Below are positions 1 to 6,790 of a stretch of DNA of 7,877 nt, one piece after another. The number at the start of each line of letters is the position of its first letter. Within the stretch, counting starts at the first letter, position 1. The stretch is taken from assembly GCA_041625325.1 (NCBI GenBank), contig JBFJTN010000172.1, positions 1 to 7,877 of the forward strand. The letters run 5' to 3'. The notes beneath the pieces were generated by a model. The model was not told where the DNA came from, searched no databases, and saw only the letters and a list, made by a program, of their open reading frames with translations. The position numbers and the translations under genes were made by a program. The stretch is from Oceanococcus sp041625325 (GTDB taxonomy: Bacteria; Pseudomonadota; Gammaproteobacteria; Nevskiales; Oceanococcaceae).

Positions 1-1
1 C

Positions 2-295
2 GAGGTGGCGGTGCGCACCCGGCCTGCGGTGCACAGCAACAACGGCGACACCTGCCGGGCGCTGGCCCTGGCCGGGCAGGGCATCGTGCTGCAGCCGGAA
101 TTTCTGGTGGGCGAGGATCTGGCCGCCGGTGAGCTGGTCGAATTGCTGCCGCAGCACAGCGCCGGGACCCTGGGCATCTACGCGGTCTATCCGTCGCGGC
201 GACACATGGCGCCCAAGCTGCGTGCCGTGATCCACTTTCTCGAGGAGCAACTGGGCGGGGAGGCGTCGGCCGGGCCGCGGCGGACCGACGCATGA
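2..295 (+). CDS. LysR-family transcriptional regulator, C-terminal part (5' end outside window)
   Basis: The 97 visible residues match the end of the substrate-binding domain of LysR-type regulators. A segment with NNGDTCRALALAGQGIVLQPEF is followed by an acidic helix, then the IYAVYPSRRHMAPKLRAVIHFLEEQL block, which is the usual final strand and helix of this fold ('yP..r.l.pk.raf.dfl'). The N-terminal helix-turn-helix is missing because the gene begins before base 1; the frame is already open at base 2, so the GTG at 5 is not a real start. The family binds DNA as a tetramer and responds to a small-molecule co-inducer; target and ligand cannot be told from this fragment. Its TGA (293-295) overlaps the ATG of the following acetyltransferase in an ATGA arrangement, implying one transcript. 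LysR regulators often control a divergent neighbour, which would lie upstream of the window. Confidence 0.85.
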   Translation, partial: EVAVRTRPAVHSNNGDTCRALALAGQGIVLQPEFLVGEDLAAGELVELLPQHSAGTLGIYAVYPSRRHMAPKLRAVIHFLEEQLGGEASAGPRRTDA

Positions 296-828
296 CGCCG
301 CTACGGACCAGGCGGTTGCAGCTGCGCGAGGCCGTTCCCGAGGATGCCGGCTTCATGCTGGAACTGCTGAACGAGCCGGCCTGGCGGCGTTTCATCGGCC
401 AGCATGAGGTGGACAGCCTGGACAAGGCTGCTGTCTATGTCGAAAGCCATCTGCAGCCGGCTTACCGGGAGGGCCTGGGCTTCCAGGTCGTCACGCTCGG
501 CGCCACCGGGCAGCCGCTGGGCCTGTGCGGTCTGATCCGGCGTCCGTTCCTGGACGCGCCCGATCTGGGCTTTGCCCTGCTGCAGCGCCACTGGGGCCAG
601 GGCTACGCACGGGAAGCCGCCCTGGCGGTGCTGGAACACGCCTCGAGCGCATTGGCGCTGCCGCGGTTGCTGGCCATCACCAACCCCGGCAATGTGGCCT
701 CGGTCGCATTGCTGACGCGGCTGGGCTTCGATTACCAGAGGCAGCAGCGCAAGCCGGACAGCGGCGAGAGGATTGATGTTTACGCGCGGGACCTGCCGGG
801 TCAGAAACGGTCCGCGCCGCTCGGCTGA
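292..828 (+). CDS. GNAT-family N-acetyltransferase (RimJ/RimL-like)
   Basis: This 178-residue protein has the layout of a GNAT acetyltransferase, an enzyme that moves the acetyl group of acetyl-CoA to an amine on a protein or small molecule. It opens with the TPLRTRRLQLREAVPEDA block typical of the RimJ/RimL-like group (residues 2-19), shows a FQVVTL...GLCGLIRR strand pair (64-84), the acetyl-CoA pyrophosphate-binding motif A HWGQGYAREA (100-109, fitting Q/R-x-x-G-x-G/A), and the C-terminal TNPGNVASVALLTRLGF block (130-146) that closes the CoA site. Length is normal for the family. The ATG at 292 overlaps the stop of the LysR gene by four bases, so translation is probably coupled. The substrate is not predictable; the group includes ribosomal-protein acetylases but most members are uncharacterised. 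Confidence 0.9.
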   Translation: MTPLRTRRLQLREAVPEDAGFMLELLNEPAWRRFIGQHEVDSLDKAAVYVESHLQPAYREGLGFQVVTLGATGQPLGLCGLIRRPFLDAPDLGFALLQRHWGQGYAREAALAVLEHASSALALPRLLAITNPGNVASVALLTRLGFDYQRQQRKPDSGERIDVYARDLPGQKRSAPLG

Positions 829-857
829 TCTGCCGAGCCGTCCGCTCAAGCCGGAGC

Positions 858-919
858 CGGCGGCGCATCCGCCGCGGGGCGCGACGGGATACTGCGTCGC
901 CGGCTTGCGGGCAGCCCGC
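858..919 (+). other. Three consecutive GC-rich stem-loops in the GNAT-glcB spacer
   Basis: Three perfect short inverted repeats lie within 62 bases. Stem 858-863 pairs with 869-874 (6 bp, 5-nt loop). Stem 881-886 pairs with 895-900 (6 bp, 8-nt loop). Stem 907-911 pairs with 915-919 (5 bp, 3-nt loop). None is followed by a T tract, so they are not classical intrinsic terminators. They could mark the 3' end of the LysR-GNAT transcript, or be chance pairing in a GC-rich spacer. The remainder of the 829-1022 gap holds the putative glcB promoter and ribosome binding site; I see no small gene in it. Confidence 0.35.
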
Positions 920-956
920 CGACATGCCCTGGCGGGGCCAGCGGGAAGGCGATTCG

Positions 957-967
957 GTTATCATAAC
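957..967 (+). promoter_or_regulatory. Putative glcB promoter -10 region within an 11-bp palindrome
   Basis: GTTATCATAAC is a perfect inverted repeat around a central C and is a clear AT-rich island in a very GC-rich spacer. It contains TATCAT (959-964), which matches the sigma-70 -10 consensus at five of six bases. No good -35 box is visible at the proper distance, which suggests activator dependence or a different sigma factor. A start of transcription near 971 would leave a leader of about 50 nt before malate synthase. The symmetric arms could also be an operator half-site pair. This is a reading from sequence alone. Confidence 0.4.
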
Positions 968-1011
968 GGTCTTTTGCCGCGGCCATGCCGGCACGCGGTT
1001 TTCCAGCTACG

Positions 1012-1020
1012 GGAGTAGGA
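1012..1020 (+). promoter_or_regulatory. Ribosome binding site of glcB
   Basis: GGAG at 1012-1015 lies seven bases before the ATG at 1023, with a second purine block AGGA directly after it. This decides the start: the open frame continues upstream to 924, but the extra 33 residues lack a comparable site and do not resemble malate synthase, whereas the product from 1023 begins in the usual way for this enzyme. Confidence 0.75.
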
Positions 1021-1022
1021 AA

Positions 1023-3203
1023 ATGACCGATCGCGTGACGCGTGCGGGACTGCAGGTGGCCTCCGTCCTCGACACCCTGATCAGCGAGCAGGTGCTGCCC
1101 GGCACCGGCGTGGATGCCGAGCAGTTCTGGCAGGGCCTGGCCGACATCCTGCGGGATCTGACGCCGAAGAATCAGGCCTTGCTGGCCCGGCGCGAGGAAT
1201 TGCAGCAGCAGATCGACCAGTGGCACCGGGAACGCAAGGGCCAGCCGCTGGATCTGGCCGAGTACAAGTCGTTTCTGAAGGAAATCGGCTATTTGCTCGA
1301 AGAGCCGGCCGATTTTTCCATCGAAACCGACAATGTCGACGCGGAAATCGCCCAGGTGGCTGGCCCGCAGCTGGTCGTGCCCGTGATGAATGCCCGTTTC
1401 GCATTGAACGCGGCCAATGCCCGCTGGGGCAACCTTTACGACGCCCTCTACGGCACCGATGTGATCAGTGAGGAAGGCGGCGCCGAGCGGGCGGGGGCGT
1501 ACAACCCGGTGCGTGGCGAGAAGGTGATTGCCTTTGCCCGGCAATTCCTGGACGACACCGTGCCGCTGGACCACGGCAGCCATGCCCGGGCGACCCGCTA
1601 CTCGGTGGTCGCCGGTGATCTGAAGGTGGAGTTGCAGGATGGCAGCACCGCCAATCTGAAGCGTGAAGACGCCCTGGTCGGCTATGCCGGCAGTTCCGAT
1701 GCGCCCAGCCATGTGCTGCTGCGGCACAACGGCCTGCACATCGATATCGAGATCAATCGCGATCACCCGGTGGGCAAGACCGATGCCGCGGGGGTTTGCG
1801 CCGTGCACCTGGAATCGGCGCTGACCGCCATTCAGGATTGCGAGGACTCGGTGGCCGCGGTGGATGGCCCGGACAAGGCGCTGGTCTACGCCAACTGGCT
1901 GGGCCTGATGAAGGGGGACCTGGAGGAAAGCTTCCAGAAGGGCGGCCAGACCCTGACCCGGCGCCTGAATCCGGACCGCGAGTATCGGGGGCGCAACGGC
2001 GGCCCGATCAGCCTGCCGGGCCGCAGCCTGCTGCTGGTGCGCAACGTCGGGCATCTGATGACCACCTCCGCGGTGCTGGATGAGGCGGGTCATGAGGTGC
2101 CGGAAGGCATCCTGGACGCGGTGGTGACCAGTACCTGTGCGCTGCACGATCTGAACAAGTCGGACGGCCCGCGCAATTCGCGCAGCGGCAGCGTCTATAT
2201 CGTGAAGCCCAAGATGCACGGGCCGGAAGAAGTGGCGCTGACCTGCGAGCTGTTCGACCGGGTCGAGGACATGCTGGGCCTGGCCCGCAATACGCTCAAG
2301 GTCGGCATCATGGACGAGGAACGGCGCACCACCGTCAACCTCAAGGCCTGCATCCACGCCGCACGCGAGCGGGTGATCTTCATCAACACGGGTTTTCTGG
2401 ACCGCACCGGCGACGAGATTCATACCTCGATGGAAGCCGGCCCGCTGGTGCCCAAGGGCGAAATGAAGGGCTGTGCCTGGCTGACCGCCTACGAGGACTG
2501 GAACGTGGATATCGGGCTCGCCTGTGGTTTTTCGGGTCGTGCCCAGATCGGCAAGGGCATGTGGGCCAAGCCCGACGAGATGGCCGAGATGCTGGCGGCC
2601 AAGCAGAACCACCCGCTGGCCGGTGCCAACTGCGCCTGGGTGCCGTCTCCGACCGCCGCCACCCTGCATGCAATTCACTATCACCAGCACGATGTGCTGG
2701 CGCGGCAGAAGGCCATCGCCGGCCGGGCCCGGGCCAGCCTGGACGATATCCTGACGATTCCGCTGCTCCAGGACCCGGCCGCACTGAGCGCCGAGCAGAT
2801 CCAGCAGGAACTGGACAACAACTGCCAGGGCATCCTGGGTTATGTGGTCCGCTGGATCGATCAGGGCGTGGGTTGCTCCAAGGTGCCGGACATCAACAAC
2901 GTTGGCCTGATGGAGGACCGCGCCACCTGTCGCATCTCCAGCCAGCACGTGGCGAACTGGCTGCATCACGGGATCTGCAGCGAAGCGCAGGTGCGGGAAG
3001 CCCTGGAGCGCATGGCCGCGGTGGTGGATGGCCAGAACGCGGGCGATCCCTTCTACCGCAACATGGCCCCGGATTTCGAACAGTCGGTGGCTTTCGCCGC
3101 GGCCTGTGACCTGATCTTCAAGGGCCGGGAACAGCCCAGCGGCTATACCGAGCCGGTGCTGCATGCCCGGCGGCGCGAAGCCAAGCTGGCCTACGGTCAG
3201 TAG
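1023..3203 (+). CDS. glcB: Malate synthase G
   Basis: Malate synthase G condenses glyoxylate with acetyl-CoA to give malate and CoA in the cytoplasm, as part of the glyoxylate shunt or of glycolate use. The 726-residue product matches the usual length (about 720-730), with an intact TIM-barrel core. By comparison with the Escherichia coli enzyme from memory, the expected residues are present: Arg340 in LLLVRNVGHLMT (the catalytic R338), Glu432 in GIMDEERRT and Asp460 in NTGFLDRTGDE (the Mg2+ ligands E427 and D455), and Asp632 in MEDRATCRISSQH (the catalytic base D631). Cys618 in GCSKVPDI corresponds to the active-site cysteine known to oxidise. Other landmarks are SGSVYIVKPKMHGPEE (388-403), GKGMWAKPD (510-518) and AWVPSPTAATLHAIHYHQ (538-555). 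The gene has its own apparent promoter region and a strong ribosome binding site. No isocitrate lyase or glycolate oxidase gene lies in the window, so which pathway feeds it is unknown. Confidence 0.98.
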   Translation: MTDRVTRAGLQVASVLDTLISEQVLPGTGVDAEQFWQGLADILRDLTPKNQALLARREELQQQIDQWHRERKGQPLDLAEYKSFLKEIGYLLEEPADFSIETDNVDAEIAQVAGPQLVVPVMNARFALNAANARWGNLYDALYGTDVISEEGGAERAGAYNPVRGEKVIAFARQFLDDTVPLDHGSHARATRYSVVAGDLKVELQDGSTANLKREDALVGYAGSSDAPSHVLLRHNGLHIDIEINRDHPVGKTDAAGVCAVHLESALTAIQDCEDSVAAVDGPDKALVYANWLGLMKGDLEESFQKGGQTLTRRLNPDREYRGRNGGPISLPGRSLLLVRNVGHLMTTSAVLDEAGHEVPEGILDAVVTSTCALHDLNKSDGPRNSRSGSVYIVKPKMHGPEEVALTCELFDRVEDMLGLARNTLKVGIMDEERRTTVNLKACIHAARERVIFINTGFLDRTGDEIHTSMEAGPLVPKGEMKGCAWLTAYEDWNVDIGLACGFSGRAQIGKGMWAKPDEMAEMLAAKQNHPLAGANCAWVPSPTAATLHAIHYHQHDVLARQKAIAGRARASLDDILTIPLLQDPAALSAEQIQQELDNNCQGILGYVVRWIDQGVGCSKVPDINNVGLMEDRATCRISSQHVANWLHHGICSEAQVREALERMAAVVDGQNAGDPFYRNMAPDFEQSVAFAAACDLIFKGREQPSGYTEPVLHARRREAKLAYGQ

Positions 3204-3231
3204 GGCCGGGCCCGTGCAGGCCGGATATCGC

Positions 3232-3254
3232 CGCCGGGTGTCCTGGACCCGGCG
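3232..3254 (+). terminator. Stem-loop downstream of glcB, no T tract
   Basis: An 8-bp perfect inverted repeat (3232-3239 with 3247-3254, 7-nt loop) begins 28 bases after the glcB stop. It is very GC-rich and stable, but is not followed by a run of T, so it would be at most a weak or factor-assisted terminator, or an mRNA 3'-end stabiliser that lets some transcription continue into the next gene. Confidence 0.35.
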
Positions 3255-3311
3255 CGGCAGCCCCGGGTGCTGAGCCGCTGCAGCAGCCTGCAACGGATTG
3301 CGGGCGGTCCG

Positions 3312-3947
3312 ATGCAGCCACTGCGCTGCCGATTCCTCGAGTCGGCGGAACATGGCGTCTGGGCCCTGGCCATGGATTGTGACGCACAGTCCGATGGCCG
3401 GGGCAGCGGACTGCTGCTGGAGGCACTGCGCGAACAGGTCGCCAGCGGCGAGGACCTGACCGCGTCCCTGCTTGTCGCTCACGCCCGGGTGCAGCGCGAA
3501 CTGGAGGAGGGCGACTACGCCGGCAGTCAGGTCATCGCGTTGCGACTGGTGCGGGCCACCAGCAGTTTCGAGCTGGCCTGGGTCGGCGACATGCTGGCCT
3601 GTCTGGTGCGTGACGGCGAGGTGCTCCGGCTCACCGGCGAATCCGGCAGCCGCGAACAGGCGGGGGAGCTCAGGACCAATGCCCTGCAGATGACGGCGAC
3701 CCGCGTCGATGGCCTGGGTCAGGCGGCCCGGGGACGGCCGATCATCGATCGCAAACTGGGTCATGCCCAGCGTGGCGACCTCTTGCTGCTGGGGGCGGGC
3801 AGCCTGGAGCACGCCGCGCTGCACCGAAATCTCGGCGAGACCCTGCGTGGCCTGTGGTCGCTGGATTACAAGCTGGAGCGATTGCAGGGGCGATTGCAGC
3901 CGGTCCTGTCCGGGCCATCGCCGCTGCTGCTCTGGCGGGCGAAATAG
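3312..3947 (+). CDS. Degenerate PP2C-like serine/threonine phosphatase domain protein
   Basis: This 211-residue protein has the order of motifs of bacterial PP2C phosphatases (Stp/PrpC type), but in altered form. Numbering from the ATG at 3312: VWALAMDCD (16-24) sits where VADGMGG normally lies; GSQVIALRLV (71-80) replaces the GTT strand; FELAWVGDMLACLVRDGEVLRLTGE (86-110) is a clear match to the 'vGDSRaYllr.g.l.qlT' strand pair; and RGDLLLLGAGSL (154-165) stands where GDLLLLCSDGL is expected. The SDG aspartate and the final metal-binding DN aspartate are not seen, and the DG glycine is Cys, so the two-metal site looks incomplete. It may be an inactive phosphatase fold that binds a partner, or a divergent enzyme. 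No signal peptide or membrane helix is seen, so it is probably cytoplasmic. The GTG at 3267 would add 15 residues outside the fold; neither start has a good ribosome binding site, and the ATG is preferred. It lies 108 bp behind glcB on the same strand and may share its transcript. Confidence 0.75.
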   Translation: MQPLRCRFLESAEHGVWALAMDCDAQSDGRGSGLLLEALREQVASGEDLTASLLVAHARVQRELEEGDYAGSQVIALRLVRATSSFELAWVGDMLACLVRDGEVLRLTGESGSREQAGELRTNALQMTATRVDGLGQAARGRPIIDRKLGHAQRGDLLLLGAGSLEHAALHRNLGETLRGLWSLDYKLERLQGRLQPVLSGPSPLLLWRAK

Positions 3948-3990
3948 CCACGGACTGATCGGCGGCCGTGCCGGCGCGGAATATTGATTG

Positions 3991-3996
3991 CATAAT
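3991..3996 (+). promoter_or_regulatory. Possible -10 box ahead of the EAL protein gene
   Basis: CATAAT in an AT-rich island (3981-3996) of the 91-bp spacer matches the -10 consensus at five of six bases. TG directly precedes it, one base closer than in an extended -10. The -35 position (about 3968) is poor, GTGCCG. A 6-bp inverted repeat with a 9-nt loop (3995-4000 with 4010-4015) overlaps its downstream edge and could be an operator or a leader hairpin. Confidence 0.3.
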
Positions 3997-4038
3997 CGGC
4001 AACTCTTTCGCCGATGATGTCCGGGTCCTCCTTCCGTC

Positions 4039-6762
4039 ATGCCACGCATCCCCATTCCGCTGCAAGTCCGGGTTGTCATTCTGCTCGGCGGTGCGCTGGC
4101 AGCCCTGCAACTGTTTCTGGGGGGCGTGTACGTCAGCACCGTGGAGGAATCCATGAGCCTGCAACGGCAGGCGGTGCGGGATGCGACCCAGAATGCGGTC
4201 GCGCTGCGGGTCCAGGAAGCGGCGCGCCAGCAACGCGAGGGCCTGGAGTTCTTCGCCGATCTGGGACGGCAGCAGGATTACATCGTCGTCGAGGAGCGCA
4301 CCGTAAGGGTCGAACGACAGACTCAACGCCCCCGCGCGCCGGCGGGCAGCTCGGTGACGACACGGGTGCTGCGCAGCGAACGACGCCTCGAGGAGTCAAT
4401 TGACAATCTCACCGAGTATCGGGAATCCGGCGCGATTCTCTGGTATCGCCGGGATCCCGGCGCGCTGGAGGAACTGAGCGACAGCCTCAGGGCAGGGGCC
4501 CTGAAGCTGGAGCGCGAAACCCGCGGCTCGGCCAGCCGCTTGCTCTGCGAGTCGGCCGGCTGCGTGCTGCTCAGCGTGCGTCCTTTCCAGACCCGCGACC
4601 GGGTGCAGATCATCGCGGTGGCGGCGAACGCCCTGGACGAAATCGTGGCGGCCCCGCTGGACGGGGTCGGGGCAGGGGCTCTGTATCGCTGGCACAGCGA
4701 GCCGACGCAGGCGGCCGCGGGCACCGCGCCGACGGGGGACAGCTGGTCCGAGCTCATGCAGGATCTCGGCGGCGTGGCGCTGGCCGAAGGCAGCCTGCAG
4801 TACCCGATTCCTCTGGGCGAAGAACTGCGCAAGCTTGCCGATGCGCGCGATCAGTACGTCAAGATCGCGGCCACCGGAGTGCTGCTGTCCCTGCTGCTGA
4901 TTGCCCTGAGCCTGCGCGGCGTGCTGCGCCGCATCGGCCTGCTGACCCGCGCCCTGCCGCTGCTCACCCAGGAGCGGTTCCAGCAGGCCCGGGAGATGCT
5001 CGGAGGCGGCACGCGGCGGCGCTCGATCACGCCGGATGAAACGGCAACCCTGCTGGACGTGGCGTCGGAAGTGGCCGCCCGGCTCGAAGCGCTCAACGGC
5101 GAGCTGCGGGACAAGGCAGCGGCGCTGGAGCAACAGCGTGACCGGGTGGCGCTGTTGCTCAATACGGTGCCGGCCTGCGTGCTGATGCTGGACAGCGAGG
5201 CCCGCATCGGGTCCGCCAATGCGATGAGCTGCCAGTTGCTGGGGCAGAGCGAGTCGCAATTGCTGGGCCAGTCGCTGGGCGAGCTGATGCCGCGGGATGA
5301 TCAGCAGCTGTTCCGGCGGGCCATGCGCCGGCTGGTGCACGCCGGTGTGCAGCGCCATGTGGAGGCCCGGGTGAAGGGGGGCGATCTGAAGCTGCACGCC
5401 CTGCAATGGCAGCTGGCTCCGGTCGGTGGCCGGGCGGACAGCGGCCAGGTGCTGGCGATCGGACTGGATGTCACCGCCCAGCGGGCCGCGGAACAGCGCC
5501 TGCACTGGCTGCGCGAGCACGATGAAAGGACCGGCCTGCTCAATCGCGAAGCGCTGCTCGCCCGCATTCAGGCCGCCAATCGGCCCGGTGTGCTGGTGTA
5601 CATGCCCTTGCAGCGCAAGCAGACCATCGTGGCTTCGCTGACCGATTCCGGACGCGCCGGCCTGGCCGGGCACATCGGCAAGATTCTGGCGCTGGGCAGC
5701 GGCGAGGGCCGGGCGCTGGAGTGGGGGGTGGTGGTGGACTGCATCTTCGCCGGCTACACCCAGGATCTGGAGCAGGTGGAACGCCGGCTGGCCGAGATCC
5801 AGAAGCGTATACAGGCCCGTCCCTACCACCATGACGGTCGCGAGTTCCAGCTGGAGATGCAACCCTGCTTCATCCGGCTGCACGGGGACGAGCCCCGGGA
5901 TCTGCTGCAGGACCTTCTGGCAGGGCTGGAACTGCCGGTGGCGGGCGAAACCTGGATCGACGCCACGCAACTGGTGTCCCTGCACCACGAGGAGCACCGC
6001 CGCTGGGTCAGGGAGGTCAGCGATGCGCTGGCCCAGAACCGCTTCTACCTGGATTTCCAGCCGATCTTCGAACTGCCCGGCCTGCGCGCCAGTCACAGCG
6101 AGGCGCTGCTGCGGATGCGCGGCGAGGACGGTCGGCCGATTGCGCCGGGACACTTTCTGCCCCATGCAGAGCGTTCTGGCCAGATCGTCGATATCGATCG
6201 TTTCGTCTTCTCCTGCGCCATGAACAAGGCCGCGGCTCTTGCCGACAGCGGCATTCGCCATCCGCTGGCGGTCAACATGTCCGCCCAGTCCATGCATGAC
6301 GACTACGTGCTGGAAGAAGTCATCCGCCGCAGCCGGGCAGGCGAACTGCAAGCGGGTTCCCTGGTGCTGGAAGTGCTGGAAACCGAGGCTATCCACAATC
6401 TGGATTCGGCGCGCAAGATGCTGCAGGACTTCAAGAGCCAGGGCGTGCAGATCGCGCTGGATGATTTCGGCGTCGGCTTCACCTCCTTCGAGTATCTGCG
6501 CGAGCTGCCCTTCGATTATGTGAAGATCGACCGTTCCTTCGTGATGCAGCTGTCACAACGTCCGCAGGACGAGCAGCTCATTGCCTCGATTCATGAACTG
6601 GTGCTGAGTCTGGGAAAGAAGACCATCGCCGAAGGGGTCGAGGATGCCAAGGCGCTCAACATCATCACCCAAATGGGCATCCACGCGGCCCAGGGCTACC
6701 ACCTCGGCCGGCCAGGGGCGGAGATCGTGACCGGGAGCGCGCCGCTCAGCCTGCTGCATTAG
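4039..6762 (+). CDS. Membrane sensor cyclic di-GMP phosphodiesterase (periplasmic sensor-PAS-degenerate GGDEF-EAL)
   Basis: This 907-residue inner-membrane protein probably degrades the second messenger cyclic di-GMP to pGpG. Order of parts: membrane helix 1 (about 11-33); periplasmic sensor region (about 34-272) with C170-ESAG-C175 in a conserved-looking RLLCESAGCVLLSVRPF block; membrane helix 2 (about 274-293); HAMP-like linker and coiled coil (about 294-372); PAS domain (about 373-480) ending in the typical GLDVTAQRAAEQRL; GGDEF-type domain (about 490-645) that keeps HDERTGLLNREAL (494-506) but has no GGDEF motif (the region around 560-573, EWGVVVDCIFAGY, replaces it), so no cyclase activity is expected; EAL domain (about 658-895). 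The EAL catalytic set is present: E688-A-L, N746 in VNMSAQSM, E778 in LVLEVLETEAI, D808-D809 in ALDDFGVGFTSFEYL, K829 in VKIDRSF, E865 in IAEGVED and Q885 in AQGYHLGRP. The ATG at 4039 has no clear ribosome binding site, but is needed for membrane helix 1. Confidence 0.93.
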   Translation: MPRIPIPLQVRVVILLGGALAALQLFLGGVYVSTVEESMSLQRQAVRDATQNAVALRVQEAARQQREGLEFFADLGRQQDYIVVEERTVRVERQTQRPRAPAGSSVTTRVLRSERRLEESIDNLTEYRESGAILWYRRDPGALEELSDSLRAGALKLERETRGSASRLLCESAGCVLLSVRPFQTRDRVQIIAVAANALDEIVAAPLDGVGAGALYRWHSEPTQAAAGTAPTGDSWSELMQDLGGVALAEGSLQYPIPLGEELRKLADARDQYVKIAATGVLLSLLLIALSLRGVLRRIGLLTRALPLLTQERFQQAREMLGGGTRRRSITPDETATLLDVASEVAARLEALNGELRDKAAALEQQRDRVALLLNTVPACVLMLDSEARIGSANAMSCQLLGQSESQLLGQSLGELMPRDDQQLFRRAMRRLVHAGVQRHVEARVKGGDLKLHALQWQLAPVGGRADSGQVLAIGLDVTAQRAAEQRLHWLREHDERTGLLNREALLARIQAANRPGVLVYMPLQRKQTIVASLTDSGRAGLAGHIGKILALGSGEGRALEWGVVVDCIFAGYTQDLEQVERRLAEIQKRIQARPYHHDGREFQLEMQPCFIRLHGDEPRDLLQDLLAGLELPVAGETWIDATQLVSLHHEEHRRWVREVSDALAQNRFYLDFQPIFELPGLRASHSEALLRMRGEDGRPIAPGHFLPHAERSGQIVDIDRFVFSCAMNKAAALADSGIRHPLAVNMSAQSMHDDYVLEEVIRRSRAGELQAGSLVLEVLETEAIHNLDSARKMLQDFKSQGVQIALDDFGVGFTSFEYLRELPFDYVKIDRSFVMQLSQRPQDEQLIASIHELVLSLGKKTIAEGVEDAKALNIITQMGIHAAQGYHLGRPGAEIVTGSAPLSLLH
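4143..4155 (+). promoter_or_regulatory. Strong internal ribosome binding site and in-frame ATG inside the EAL protein gene
   Basis: GGAGG (4143-4147) is followed five bases later by ATG (4153-4155), which is codon 39 in the same frame. This is a much better initiation signal than the one at 4039. Starting here would give an 869-residue form lacking membrane helix 1. The full-length start is preferred because the two-helix topology is the family norm, but an alternative product is possible. GGAGG is also simply part of Glu-Glu codons (VEES), so it may be chance. Confidence 0.3.
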
Positions 6763-6790
6763 AGCTCGTGGCGGTGAGGCCCGCAGCGGC

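Noticed and set aside
301..849. A 182-codon open frame on the - strand opposite the GNAT gene.
   Set aside because: It is a mirror of the acetyltransferase codons, with no protein family visible.
924..1022. A 33-codon N-terminal extension of malate synthase from ATG 924.
   Set aside because: It would cover the promoter-like palindrome, lacks a ribosome binding site, and does not resemble the enzyme's N-terminus; the ATG at 1023 has a proper site and gives normal length.
3267..3311. GTG start at 3267 for the PP2C-like protein.
   Set aside because: It is possible, but adds 15 residues before the fold with no ribosome binding site; the ATG at 3312 is preferred with low certainty.
3949..3970. 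Inverted repeat (5-bp arms, 12-nt loop) just after the PP2C-like stop codon as a terminator.
   Set aside because: The stem is short, the loop long and no T tract follows; this is expected by chance at this GC content.
846..4154. A 1102-codon open frame on the - strand opposite glcB and the PP2C-like gene.
   Set aside because: Its codons line up exactly with those of the sense genes, so it stays open merely because sense TTA, CTA and TCA codons are avoided in this GC-rich genome. The translation is a low-information mix rich in Gln, Arg, His and Pro with no recognisable domain.
4396..6396. A 666-codon open frame on the - strand opposite the EAL protein.
   Set aside because: It has the same codon register as the sense gene and the same explanation; the sense strand encodes clear PAS and EAL domains throughout.
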